Shown: positions 1 through 7,033 of the stretch, piece after piece | How positions within the stretch are numbered: position 1 is the first letter of the stretch | How the letters are laid out: every line of letters begins with the position of its first letter | From: Arthrobacter sp. Bi26 | GTDB lineage: Bacteria > Actinomycetota > Actinomycetes > Actinomycetales > Micrococcaceae | Assembly (NCBI RefSeq): GCF_918697925.1 | Contig: NZ_CAKKMF010000052.1 | Span: 1-36,658 of the forward strand | Length of the DNA: 36,658 nt | Direction: 5' to 3' | Made by a program: the position numbers and the translations under genes | The notes under the pieces: model-generated | Seen by the model: the letters and a program-made list of their open reading frames with translations, nothing else | The model's database searches: none | What the model was told of the DNA's origin: nothing

Positions 1-298
1 CTCTGGTTCTCTAGGTCAGAGGGTACATGGGGACAGCTGTGAGCGCGGGGAGTGGCCGTCAGCGGCGGTGACCGGTGTTGTCGAGACTGACGAAATCCAT
101 GATTCCCCCATTTGCCGGTGTGTTGGGTCGAGTCTAGCCGCGGCCCATGGCGGCGGGAAGACCGCGCGGCGTCGACGGACAGCTCCCAGAGAACCCCAGG
201 CCCGGCTCGCCGTTCAGGCGGAAATGGGCAGGCCCGGAGTATCGACGCGCCACCGCATCGGAGGGACGATTAAAGGGCAATCACCATGAAGGAGGTCA
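1..298. other. left edge, no gene recognised
   Basis: No protein or RNA gene could be supported here. The only open frame (68-289, plus) has no ribosome-binding site and its translation resembles no protein I know. The last bases (291-295) are the GGAGG ribosome-binding site of the next small gene. Confidence 0.4.
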
Positions 299-301
299 GT
301 G

Positions 302-490
302 ATGTGCTATCCGTACAACAGGGATTCCTGGCGGGATGTCCGGAAGGATGCCGCAAAGGAATCTGAGGATCGCCCGGAGCCCCGCGTGGAGGCAAAGGAC
401 AGCAGGTTCTGGGGCTTCCCGCGCCGCAGCAAGGAGTTCACAGTCGAAGAGCCGGACACGGTAGTTGACCGGCCCCGCGAGAAGGTCTAG
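302..490 (+). CDS. small hypothetical protein (62 aa)
   Basis: This is a short, highly charged reading frame starting MCYPYNRDSWRDV. A GGAGG at 291-295 lies 6 nt before ATG 302. A GTG in the same frame at 299 is too close to that site, so ATG 302 is preferred. The protein is hydrophilic, rich in Arg, Glu and Lys, with no signal peptide or membrane segment, so it is probably cytoplasmic. It converges with the proline-rich membrane protein on the other strand. I do not recognise a family. The good ribosome-binding site and polar composition make it more likely real than a chance frame, but it could be spurious. Confidence 0.5.
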   Translation: MCYPYNRDSWRDVRKDAAKESEDRPEPRVEAKDSRFWGFPRRSKEFTVEEPDTVVDRPREKV

Positions 491-566
491 GGACACGGCG
501 TGACTCGACGGCCGCCGACCCCACATTGAAGTGTGACAGCCGAAATGTGACGGTCCGGCGGCCGAT

Positions 567-1163
567 TCACGGTTGGGCCGGCCGGCGGAGGCCAATTGCC
601 GCGGAGAGCCCGATGAGGAGGCCACTTAGTGCCAGCAGGGACCCGGCTATGCCGAGCTGCCCGTCCGGTCCCGAATCACCTTGGCTGCCCACGGCACCCA
701 GCGGCTGCTCCGCTGAGGGGTCCGGGTGCTGGCTCGCATCCGTCGCTGGAGGCGCGGAGGTCCCAGTCGTGACAGCAGCCGGAACAGACGCCGTGGCCGG
801 TGGGGCCGCATTGTCTTGGTCCGCTGCTGGAACTGGGTCCGACGTCGGCGGCGCCGGGACCTGCGGGGGCTGGACGGGCTGCCCCTGGGACGGCGCTGGC
901 GTCGGCCTTTGGGAGGGTGCTGGGGGAGGCGCGGCTCCCGACGGTGGCGGAGCAACGTTGCCCGGGACAGTCGGGCTGGGCGTCGGGGAGGCGGCCGGCG
1001 GCCCCGGCGTCGGCCGTGCCGGACAGAATTTCGCCGGGAGGAGGCCGGCTGGCCCGCAAGGATCGGCCGCTGCGGGCAACGCCAGGACGAGAGGCGATGC
1101 CCCGAGCACCACTGCCACGGCGGACACGTAACAGGCCTTCCGGATGGAGTTCATCCTCACCAT
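567..1163 (-). CDS. proline/alanine-rich exported membrane-anchored protein
   Basis: The 198-residue protein has an N-terminal signal sequence (residues 1-33: a basic start, a hydrophobic stretch, then ALPAAA before DPCG). It continues with about 120 residues dominated by Pro, Ala, Thr and Ser, and ends in a hydrophobic helix (about 168-190) and a short basic tail (LRRPAQP). The layout is that of an extracellular stalk held in the membrane by its C-terminus. The tail resembles a sortase sorting signal in shape, but no LPxTG motif precedes the helix, so wall attachment by a class A sortase is not supported. GGAGGTG sits about 10 nt before ATG 1163; ATG 1154 is an alternative. The two Cys (in DPCG and KFCPA) could form a disulfide. 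Function unknown. Confidence 0.65.
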   Translation of the reverse strand: MVRMNSIRKACYVSAVAVVLGASPLVLALPAAADPCGPAGLLPAKFCPARPTPGPPAASPTPSPTVPGNVAPPPSGAAPPPAPSQRPTPAPSQGQPVQPPQVPAPPTSDPVPAADQDNAAPPATASVPAAVTTGTSAPPATDASQHPDPSAEQPLGAVGSQGDSGPDGQLGIAGSLLALSGLLIGLSAAIGLRRPAQP

Positions 1164-1221
1164 CGTAGGGTTACACCTCCGGCCGGTCGGGAAGCTGGGC
1201 CCGGTGAGGCTGCTTTCGCCA

Positions 1222-1269
1222 ACAAAAAAGAAACCCCGTCCCGCGGGCCGGTAGGCCTGCAGGACGGGG
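1222..1269 (-). terminator. rho-independent terminator of tRNA-Lys
   Basis: Inverted repeat 1234-1241 / 1262-1269 (8 bp, GGACGGGG arm). Read on the minus strand it is followed by a T-rich run (TTTCTTTTTTG). It lies just beyond the 3' end of tRNA-Lys, so it is its terminator. Confidence 0.85.
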
Positions 1270-1277
1270 ATTCTCGG

Positions 1278-1353
1278 TGGTGCACCCCCCGGGACTCGAA
1301 CCCGGAACCCATTGATTAAGAGTCAATTGCTCTGCCAGTTGAGCTAGAGGTGC
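1278..1353 (-). tRNA. tRNA-Lys (anticodon CTT)
   Basis: Read on the minus strand, a 7-bp acceptor stem (GCACCTC with GGGGTGC), a D arm, an anticodon stem ATTGA/TCAAT enclosing the loop CTCTTAA, a T arm with GGTTCGAGTCC, discriminator A and an encoded CCA (1278-1280) give a 76-nt tRNA. Anticodon CTT reads AAG lysine codons. It has its own promoter (1417-1445) and terminator (1222-1269), so it is a single-gene unit. Confidence 0.95.
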
Positions 1354-1416
1354 ATCTGTTGTTTTCGTTCACCGCGGGCTTTTTATTTCCCTCGTTGTTC
1401 TCCGCAACGACATGAA

Positions 1417-1445
1417 ACTCTACACGAGATTGGCTGTCCTGTGAA
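1417..1445 (-). promoter_or_regulatory. promoter of tRNA-Lys
   Basis: On the minus strand TTCACA (1440-1445) and TAGAGT (1417-1422) are 17 bp apart, a good -35/-10 pair about 65 nt ahead of the mature tRNA. Confidence 0.6.
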
Positions 1446-1470
1446 ATCGGAGGGTGCGGGCCGGTTGCGG

Positions 1471-2607
1471 CTAGCTGTGAAGGTCCAAAATCAGCGCAAA
1501 ATCAGGGTTTTGGCCGTTGCTGAGGAGCCATAGCCGGCCGTCAGGAGCGAGTGAAACGTTGCGAACCCGGCCGTACTCTCGCGTGAAATAGCTCACAGGA
1601 TCTTCGGCAAATTCGCCCCTGAGGGGAACAATCCAGAGTCTTTGGCCGCGCAGGGCGCCCAGGTAGGCGGTGCTGCCGACAATTTCCAGTCCGCTGGGGG
1701 ACGACTCCGCCGTCGACGGCCACACCACTTTGGCGTCCAGGAAGCCGGAGCGGTGCGGGGCGCCTGTTACGTCCGGCCAGCCGTAGTTGCCGCCGGGCAC
1801 GATCAGGTTGAGCTCGTCGTTGACGTCGGGGCCGAATTCGCTGGCCCACAGCCGGCCCGCGCTGTCCCAGGCCAGCCCCTGGACGTTCCTGTGGCCAAGG
1901 CTGTAGACCGGGTTCTCGCCGAACGGGTTTCCCGGCGCCGGCCGGCCGTCCGCGGTGAGGCGGAGGATCTTTCCGCCCAGGGCGCCGCTGTCCTGCGGCT
2001 GTTCGCGGCGCTGCGAGTCGCCCGTTCCCACATACAGGAAGCCATCGGGCCCAAAGCGGATCCGTCCGCCGTTATGCGTGCCGGCCTTTGGAATCCCGGT
2101 GAAAACGGGTTGCAGGGCACCGAGCTCCAGCCGGCCGCCGCGCTCCTCCAGCCGCATGCGGGCGATTCTGTTGTCCGCCGGCGCGGTGAAGTACGCGTAA
2201 AGGTACCGGTCCGCGGCAAAGTCGGGGGAAAGGGCAAGGCCCAAGAGGCCACCTTCTCCGCCGGGTACGACGCCGGGCACTTTGCCGAGCGTACCCAGCT
2301 GGCCGCCTTTGATGGTCCTGAGCAGTGCGGTGTCGCGCTCGGAGATCACCGCGGTGCCGTCGGGCAGGTAGACCGTGGACCACGGCAGTTTCAGCCCGTC
2401 GATCCGGCCCGCAACGGTCGGTTCAGGCGGTGTGGCTGCTGGGCCGGTTGCGGTGCCGTCGCCTGACTGAACCACGGGCGTGGTTGGGCCGCCACCTGTA
2501 CAGGCGCCCAGGAACAACAGCGCAACGGCCAGGGCGGTGGCCCGGGCTGCTGCCCTGGAAAAGAAGCGCCTGCCAGAGGGGCGCCTGCCAGCGAAGCGGG
2601 GGAGCAT
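1471..2607 (-). CDS. PQQ-dependent sugar dehydrogenase-like lipoprotein
   Basis: A 378-residue protein with a lipoprotein signal ending in the lipobox LGAC, followed by a Gly/Thr-rich linker and a six-bladed beta-propeller of the soluble aldose/glucose dehydrogenase (GSDH, YliI-like) family. Visible family blocks are LPWSTVYLPDG, LLGLALSPDF, the active-site segment THNGGRIRFGPDG, VGTGDS, YSLGHRNVQGL and GGNYGWPDVTG. Members oxidise aldose sugars outside the membrane using PQQ and calcium; the substrate here cannot be read from sequence. ATG 2607 follows an in-frame TTG at 2610 and no clear ribosome-binding site is visible. It is a single gene facing away from tRNA-Lys. Family assignment is secure. 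Catalysis is inferred, since some homologues are structural and PQQ supply is not encoded nearby. Confidence 0.85.
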   Translation of the reverse strand: MLPRFAGRRPSGRRFFSRAAARATALAVALLFLGACTGGGPTTPVVQSGDGTATGPAATPPEPTVAGRIDGLKLPWSTVYLPDGTAVISERDTALLRTIKGGQLGTLGKVPGVVPGGEGGLLGLALSPDFAADRYLYAYFTAPADNRIARMRLEERGGRLELGALQPVFTGIPKAGTHNGGRIRFGPDGFLYVGTGDSQRREQPQDSGALGGKILRLTADGRPAPGNPFGENPVYSLGHRNVQGLAWDSAGRLWASEFGPDVNDELNLIVPGGNYGWPDVTGAPHRSGFLDAKVVWPSTAESSPSGLEIVGSTAYLGALRGQRLWIVPLRGEFAEDPVSYFTREYGRVRNVSLAPDGRLWLLSNGQNPDFALILDLHS

Positions 2608-2652
2608 CAAGGGAGATGGTGAGAACGTGCGGGACGCCGGCCGGGCCGGCGG

Positions 2653-3687
2653 CTACTGCCGCGTCCGGCGCGGCGGCCGGAACCCGGCCGCTTCGGCGTG
2701 CGCCGCGGAGGCAAACCACACTTCCGCCCGGGTTTCGTCATACGCCGGGCTGGTCTCGTCGTGGTAGATCATCGACGAGGCATTGCCCTTGACGGTGAAT
2801 CCTTCGGGGCCGCTTCCGTCCGCCGCCGGAGCCGCTGACCCCTCGCCGTAGGGCTGCTCAGTGGCCAGATGGCCGGTGGGCTCGGCCGTGTGGCTTGCGG
2901 AGGCCTCGGCCGCCGCGGACGATGCTGCTGTCTGCATCGTTTCTGCGCCAGGGAGGGGCGCGGGCTGCGTCACGGGGCCGGCCGCGGCAGGCATCGTGGT
3001 GCCGGTGCCGGTGCCGGTGCCGGTGCCAGTGCCGGTGCCAGTGCCGGTGCTCGTGCTCCTGCCGGTACCGGACACAGTGCCGGTGCCGCCGGCAGCGGCG
3101 TTTTCGTCCTCGACCGGTTCCGCGGCTGCCGATTCGGCTCCGGGCAGCGTCGGCGCGTGGGGCTCGGTGTATTCGGGGTGGTGGACCGGAAGGCCCGCCG
3201 CGGCTGCCGGTTCCGCACCCGCACCAGGTTCCGCCGCCGCAGCGTGTGCGCCGTGGGCCGGATCAAAATGGGCCGCTGGAGTATGGGTGTCCGCCGGCGG
3301 GGCGGTCTCGGACCACTGGGTCTCCCACTCGGCATTGCCCGATGTGCCTGCTGCTTCCGGTGCCGCCTCGGTGGCGGCCGGCTCGATCGGAGGGGCGGCT
3401 GTGGCCGCCGGGGACTCGGGCGCCTCGGGGGCGGGCGCCGACTCCCGGGCAGTCGCGGCCGGCTCAGGCGCCGGCGCTGCGTCCGGCGCGGCCATGGCTG
3501 CCGCCGTCGGACCGGCAGCAGATCCTGCCGCCGCCGTCGGACCGGCAGAAGTGCCGGCCGGGGTACTGGTGCCGGTGCCTGCAGCGGATGCGGATCCTGC
3601 GCCCGGGCGGCTCTTATTGCGGTTCAGCAGCCACCAAATGACAGCGACCACCACGATGATGACGACGAGCCAGACTATCCAGTCCAT
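2653..3687 (-). CDS. membrane-anchored Ala/Pro/Glu-rich protein with C-terminal sunset-type domain
   Basis: Start ATG 3687 has AAAGG 7 nt upstream; the longer frame above it is antisense to the LysR gene and is not used. The 344-residue protein opens with one transmembrane helix (MDWIVWLVVIIVVVAVIWWLL, then NRNKSRP), giving an N-terminal anchor. About 270 residues of low-complexity Ala/Pro/Glu/Gly sequence follow, including a run of about nine Thr-Gly pairs. The last 50 residues (PEGFTVKGNASSMIYH ... AEVWFASAAHAEAAGFR) match the small 'sunset' domain found at the ends of many actinobacterial proteins, including the sunset variant of the channel accessory protein ArfC, which has the same anchor-linker-domain layout. 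No arfA-like porin gene lies beside it, so that role is not claimed. The function of the domain is unknown. Confidence 0.7.
   Translation of the reverse strand: MDWIVWLVVIIVVVAVIWWLLNRNKSRPGAGSASAAGTGTSTPAGTSAGPTAAAGSAAGPTAAAMAAPDAAPAPEPAATARESAPAPEAPESPAATAAPPIEPAATEAAPEAAGTSGNAEWETQWSETAPPADTHTPAAHFDPAHGAHAAAAEPGAGAEPAAAAGLPVHHPEYTEPHAPTLPGAESAAAEPVEDENAAAGGTGTVSGTGRSTSTGTGTGTGTGTGTGTGTTMPAAAGPVTQPAPLPGAETMQTAASSAAAEASASHTAEPTGHLATEQPYGEGSAAPAADGSGPEGFTVKGNASSMIYHDETSPAYDETRAEVWFASAAHAEAAGFRPPRRTRQ
2998..3052. repeat. hexanucleotide tandem repeat (GTGCCG/GTGCCA)
   Basis: About nine copies of a 6-bp unit, mostly GTGCCG with a few GTGCCA, inside the sunset-domain gene. On the coding strand they read as alternating Thr-Gly. 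Because the unit is 6 bp, gain or loss of copies changes the linker length without shifting frame. Confidence 0.85.
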
Positions 3688-3784
3688 AGCAGAGCCTTTC
3701 AGTCCAGGAGGCATGGGTTGCCGATGCTTGACGTTACGTCCGGGCGAAGCCGGCTGTCCAGCAATCAAACCTGGCCCCGGCGTG

Positions 3785-3790
3785 TAGCCT
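3785..3790 (+). promoter_or_regulatory. -10 hexamer for leaderless LysR mRNA
   Basis: TAGCCT ends 6 nt before ATG 3797, which has no Shine-Dalgarno sequence. This spacing puts the transcription start at the ATG. No good -35 is visible. Confidence 0.45.
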
Positions 3791-3796
3791 CGCCTC

Positions 3797-4735
3797 ATGG
3801 ATTTCAAGCGACTGCAGATTCTGCGCGAACTCGCCGGCCGGGGGACCGTCGGCGCCACCGCCGAGGCCATGAAGGTCACGCCATCGGCCGTGTCGCAGCA
3901 GCTAAAGACCCTGCAGGAGGAACTGGGCGTCGTACTGGTGGAGAAGTCCGGCCGGGGAGTTCGGCTAACCGAGGCAGGGCTGGCCATGGCCGGGGCCGCC
4001 GCCGACGTGTCGACGGCCATGGCGCGGGCAGAAGCAACAATCGACACGTACCGGCGCGGCTGGCAGACGAGGGTGGTGGCGGCCTTCTTTCCCAGCGCCG
4101 CGGAGATGTTCCTTCCGGGCATGCTCCACCGGGTCAAGTCCGTGGAAGGGCTGCGGTTCGAAGCGCATTTCGAGGACCCGGGCGTTGCCGGGTTCGCCGG
4201 GCTGACCGCGGACTACGACATCGTCCTGGCGCACAGCGTCGACGGTCCGGAGGTTTTCGGCGGCCAGGGCCTGACTGTGGTACCGCTGCTGGACGAACCG
4301 CTGGATGTGGCACTGCCGGCCGGGCACGCCTTGGCCGGCAAGGCCACGCTGTGCGCCGAGGACGTCGTCGGCTTCCCGTGGATGGGAGTTCCCGAGGGCT
4401 TTCCCTTCGACACCGTGCTGCGCCAGATCGAGGTGCGTGCCGACTCGCAAGCCGTCCGTGCCCAGCAGTTCCCGGATCTGCGGGTGTTGGAAGCCCTGGT
4501 CAGCGCCGGGCATGGGCTGAGCCTGCTGCCGCGGTACACGGCGGTCAGCAACCAGGGCCGGGGGTTCGTCCTGCGCCCGCTCAAGGGCGTGAAGGCGAGC
4601 CGGAGCATCGTTGCGCTGGCCCGTCCGGATGTCGCGGCCCGGACCACCATCCAGCAGGTCCTGGCGATGCTCAAGGCCGAAGCCCAGAGTGTCGCCGAAG
4701 CCCCGGAACTGCGTGACACGGCTCACCGGATCTGA
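3797..4735 (+). CDS. LysR-family transcriptional regulator
   Basis: The 312-residue protein has an N-terminal winged helix-turn-helix (residues 3-62: LQILRELAGRGTVGATAEAM, then VTPSAVSQQLKTLQEELG), the linker helix, and a periplasmic-binding-like effector domain (about 88-295). The HTH follows the LysR pattern in which SAVSQQLKTLQ is the recognition helix. It diverges from the sunset-domain gene and points at ilvD, 130 bp downstream. It lacks clues to its ligand, and nothing in the sequence ties it to ilvD beyond proximity. Its own -10 suggests a leaderless transcript. Family is certain, target unknown. Confidence 0.88.
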   Translation: MDFKRLQILRELAGRGTVGATAEAMKVTPSAVSQQLKTLQEELGVVLVEKSGRGVRLTEAGLAMAGAAADVSTAMARAEATIDTYRRGWQTRVVAAFFPSAAEMFLPGMLHRVKSVEGLRFEAHFEDPGVAGFAGLTADYDIVLAHSVDGPEVFGGQGLTVVPLLDEPLDVALPAGHALAGKATLCAEDVVGFPWMGVPEGFPFDTVLRQIEVRADSQAVRAQQFPDLRVLEALVSAGHGLSLLPRYTAVSNQGRGFVLRPLKGVKASRSIVALARPDVAARTTIQQVLAMLKAEAQSVAEAPELRDTAHRI

Positions 4736-4752
4736 GGCAAACCGGCCTCGCG

Positions 4753-4768
4753 GTTCATGATGTGAGAC
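4753..4768 (+). promoter_or_regulatory. candidate IclR operator upstream of ilvD
   Basis: GTTCA-TGATG-TGAGAC: the right half TGAGAC is identical to the copies before ilvB and leuB, and the left half matches the palindromic leuC site TCTCA-N5-TGAGA at three of five positions. It lies about 97 bp before the ilvD start. Confidence 0.45.
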
Positions 4769-4851
4769 GAGAGTCCACTATTTGATCGAAATATTCCCGG
4801 TTTTCCGCTTAACGCTCCGTTGTGGGGTCGTTGGCGTCTGCGGCGGAGCCC

Positions 4852-4857
4852 TAGACT
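4852..4857 (+). promoter_or_regulatory. -10 hexamer for leaderless ilvD mRNA
   Basis: TAGACT ends 7 nt before ATG 4865 and there is no ribosome-binding site, so transcription probably starts at or next to the ATG. Confidence 0.5.
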
Positions 4858-4864
4858 TTGAGCC

Positions 4865-6586
4865 ATGAGTCAGGACACCCAAACAGCAGCAGACACCAAG
4901 CCGGACATCAAGCCCCGCAGCCGGGTCGTTACCGATGGAATCCACGCCGCCCCGGCGCGCGGCATGTTCCGGGCAGTCGGCATGGGCGACGACGACTTCG
5001 CCAAGCCGCAGATCGGCGTGGCGAGCTCGTGGAACGAGATCACCCCCTGCAACCTTTCGTTGAACCGGCTGGCCCAGGGCGCCAAAGAAGGCGTCCACGC
5101 CGGCGGCGGGTTCCCGATGCAGTTCGGCACCATCTCCGTCTCCGACGGCATCTCCATGGGCCACGAGGGCATGCACTTCTCCCTGGTGTCCCGCGAAGTC
5201 ATTGCCGACTCGGTCGAGACGGTCATGCAGGCCGAACGGATCGACGGCTCTGTGCTCCTGGCCGGTTGCGACAAGTCGCTGCCCGGCATGCTGATGGCGG
5301 CGGCCCGCCTGGACCTGGCCTCTGTGTTCCTCTATGCCGGCTCCATCATGCCCGGCTGGGTCAAGCTTGAGGACGGCTCCGAAAAGGAAGTCACCCTCAT
5401 CGACGCGTTTGAAGCCGTCGGCGCGTGCGCGGCCGGCAAGATGAGCCGCGAGGACCTGGACCGCATCGAAAAAGCAATCTGCCCGGGCGAAGGCGCCTGC
5501 GGCGGCATGTACACGGCGAACACCATGGCCTGCATCGGCGAGGCCCTGGGCATGTCACTGCCCGGCTCCGCCGCACCGCCCTCCGCGGACCGCCGCCGCG
5601 ATGCCTTTGCGCACAAGTCCGGCGAGGCCGTGGTCAACCTCCTGCGCCTGGGCATCACGGCCCGGGACATTATGACGCGCAAGGCGTTCGAGAACGCGAT
5701 TGCCGTCACCATGGCCTTCGGCGGTTCCACCAACGCCGTGCTGCACCTGCTCGCGATCGCCCGCGAAGCCGAGGTGGAGCTGACGCTGGAAGACTTCAAC
5801 CGGATCGGGGACAAGATCCCGCACCTGGGCGACCTCAAGCCGTTCGGCCGCTACGTGATGACCGACGTCGACAAGATCGGCGGCGTGCCGGTGATCATGA
5901 AAGCCCTGCTCGACGCCGGCCTGCTGCACGGCGACTGCCTCACCGTCACCGGCAAGACCGTGGCGGAGAACCTCGCCGCGATCAACCCGCCGGACCTGGA
6001 CGGCAAGATCCTGCGTGCACTGGACAACCCGATCCACAAGACCGGCGGCATCACCATCCTGCACGGCTCGATGGCCCCTGAAGGCGCCGTCGTCAAGAGC
6101 GCAGGCTTCGACGCCGACGTCTTCGAGGGCACGGCCCGCGTGTTCGAGCGCGAACAGGGTGCCCTGGACGCCCTGGACAAGGGCGAGATCCATAAGGGCG
6201 ACGTCGTGGTGATCCGCTACGAAGGCCCGAAGGGCGGCCCCGGCATGCGCGAGATGCTCGCCATCACCGGCGCCATCAAGGGCGCTGGCCTGGGCAAGGA
6301 CGTCCTGCTGCTGACCGACGGACGGTTCTCCGGCGGAACCACCGGCCTGTGCATCGGCCACGTCGCGCCGGAAGCGGTCGACGGCGGCCCCATCGCTTTC
6401 GTCAAGGACGGTGACCGGATCCGCGTGGACATCGCGGCCCGCACCTTCGACCTCCTGGTCGACGAGTCCGAGCTCGAGGCCCGCAAGGTCGGCTGGGAGC
6501 CGCTCCCGGCCAAGTTCACCAAGGGCGTCCTCGCCAAGTACGCCAAGCTCGTCCACAGCGCCTCCACCGGCGCCTACTGCGGCTGA
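4865..6586 (+). CDS. ilvD: dihydroxy-acid dehydratase
   Basis: This enzyme dehydrates 2,3-dihydroxyisovalerate and 2,3-dihydroxy-3-methylvalerate to the 2-keto acids that precede valine/leucine and isoleucine. The 573-residue length and whole sequence fit the IlvD/Edd family. The three iron-sulfur ligand cysteines are present: C62 (ITPCNLS), C135 (AGCDKSLPG) and C212 ([12 protein letters not shown]), the pattern of [2Fe-2S] dehydratases. [15 protein letters not shown] near residue 485 is the conserved C-terminal block. It is a monocistronic unit: a promoter with a leaderless start lies upstream and two hairpins lie downstream before the separately controlled ilvB leader. The upstream TGAGAC site suggests co-regulation with ilvB, leuB and leuCD. 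Confidence 0.96.
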   Translation: MSQDTQTAADTKPDIKPRSRVVTDGIHAAPARGMFRAVGMGDDDFAKPQIGVASSWNEITPCNLSLNRLAQGAKEGVHAGGGFPMQFGTISVSDGISMGHEGMHFSLVSREVIADSVETVMQAERIDGSVLLAGCDKSLPGMLMAAARLDLASVFLYAGSIMPGWVKLEDGSEKEVTLIDAFEAVGACAAGKMSREDLDRIEKAICPGEGACGGMYTANTMACIGEALGMSLPGSAAPPSADRRRDAFAHKSGEAVVNLLRLGITARDIMTRKAFENAIAVTMAFGGSTNAVLHLLAIAREAEVELTLEDFNRIGDKIPHLGDLKPFGRYVMTDVDKIGGVPVIMKALLDAGLLHGDCLTVTGKTVAENLAAINPPDLDGKILRALDNPIHKTGGITILHGSMAPEGAVVKSAGFDADVFEGTARVFEREQGALDALDKGEIHKGDVVVIRYEGPKGGPGMREMLAITGAIKGAGLGKDVLLLTDGRFSGGTTGLCIGHVAPEAVDGGPIAFVKDGDRIRVDIAARTFDLLVDESELEARKVGWEPLPAKFTKGVLAKYAKLVHSASTGAYCG

Positions 6587-6591
6587 TTCTC

Positions 6592-6669
6592 TAAGCGTGG
6601 GTGACCACGCTTAATAAGGGAGGCTCCGAGGGGCCCCGAGTGGGCGGCGTCCGCGCCGTCCACTCGGGG
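6592..6669 (+). terminator. tandem hairpins after ilvD
   Basis: Two stem-loops follow the ilvD stop: a 9-bp stem (6592-6600 / 6605-6613, GTGA loop) and a longer one with outer arms 6634-6643 / 6660-6669 (10 bp) and inner CGGCG/CGCCG pairs. Neither has a T tract, so they may end or protect the ilvD transcript rather than act as classical intrinsic terminators. Confidence 0.5.
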
Positions 6670-6763
6670 TAGGAGACTCCCGCCTGCCGCCAAATTGGGC
6701 GGCTCGCCGTTTTGGCGTCCAAGGCAAGAGGGAAACTAGGAGGACCAATCAGTGGACAGTGTT

Positions 6764-6818
6764 GTCCAAATAGTGAGACAGAGGCCGGGCCCGTTGACAC
6801 CTGTCTCACTCAGAGGGA
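6764..6818 (+). promoter_or_regulatory. paired opposed operator copies at the ilvB promoter
   Basis: AGTGAGACAG (6772-6781) and CTGTCTCACT (6801-6810) form a perfect 10-bp inverted repeat with 19 nt between. Extended to the leuC-type layout, the first site is GTCCA-AATAG-TGAGAC (6764-6779) and the second, inverted, spans 6803-6818. The second copy lies between the -35 (TTGACA 6794-6799) and the expected -10, where a bound repressor would block polymerase. Confidence 0.55.
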
Positions 6819-6823
6819 AAACT
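6794..6823 (+). promoter_or_regulatory. probable ilvBNC promoter
   Basis: A perfect -35 TTGACA at 6794-6799 with a weak -10 AAAACT at 6818-6823 (18-bp spacer). This would start transcription at about 6830, the ATG of the leader peptide. The -10 is poor, so the exact start is uncertain. Confidence 0.4.
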
Positions 6824-6829
6824 GAACGC

Positions 6830-6889
6830 ATGATCGAGATCGTTACCGCCGGCGTCGTCGTCGTACTTACCAAGCGCGTGGCTCAATAG
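6830..6889 (+). CDS. ilvB leader peptide (19 aa, branched-chain rich)
   Basis: ATG 6830 to TAG 6889 encodes MIEIVTAGVVVVLTKRVAQ. Nine of 19 residues are Ile, Val or Leu, including five consecutive branched-chain codons (GTC GTC GTC GTA CTT, 6854-6868). It sits between the ilvB promoter and a rho-independent terminator 28 nt beyond its stop. This is the classical layout of an amino-acid biosynthetic attenuator, known for ilvBNC in Corynebacterium. Shortage of charged Val, Leu or Ile tRNA would stall the ribosome in the run and favour read-through into ilvB. A possible AGAGGGA ribosome-binding site lies 11 nt upstream, or the message is leaderless. Confidence 0.8.
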   Translation: MIEIVTAGVVVVLTKRVAQ

Positions 6890-6917
6890 CCTTCACTGGT
6901 AACGAACCGTCACGCGC

Positions 6918-6955
6918 AACCCCTCGAAGAGCCCGCCGGCTGAGGGGTTTTTTTA
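6918..6955 (+). terminator. ilvB attenuator terminator
   Basis: Stem AACCCCTC (6918-6925) / GAGGGGTT (6942-6949) with inner AGCC/GGCT pairs and a run of T residues to 6954. Immediately before it, CACGCGC (6911-6917) is complementary to GCGCGTG inside the leader peptide coding region (6874-6880), giving a candidate leader hairpin that depends on ribosome position. Confidence 0.85.
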
Positions 6956-7033
6956 TTTCCTGCATCACCAGCCGCACCACCAGTAAGACACCGTAGTTCC
7001 ACGATCACCGAAGATCCACAAAGGAAGAGTCCG

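Noticed and set aside
68..289. 73-residue plus-strand frame at the left edge
   Set aside because: No ribosome-binding site, no conserved features; likely chance in GC-rich DNA.
510..560. Convergent terminator between the small protein and the proline-rich protein
   Set aside because: An imperfect inverted repeat (GGCCGCCG-ACC with GGTCCGGCGGCC) is present, but the loop is long and there is no T tract on either strand.
3688..4137. N-terminal extension of the sunset-domain frame to 494 residues
   Set aside because: The extension is antisense to the LysR HTH region. The start at 3687 has a ribosome-binding site and begins directly with the membrane anchor.
2861..4716. Long plus-strand frames (up to 615 residues) opposite the sunset-domain gene
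   Set aside because: Low-complexity shadows of the repeat-bearing gene; they run without break into the LysR gene in a wrong frame.
6590..7033. T-box riboswitch before ilvB
   Set aside because: No T-box sequence or specifier stem is visible. The short Val-rich peptide plus terminator explains the leader as a ribosome-dependent attenuator.
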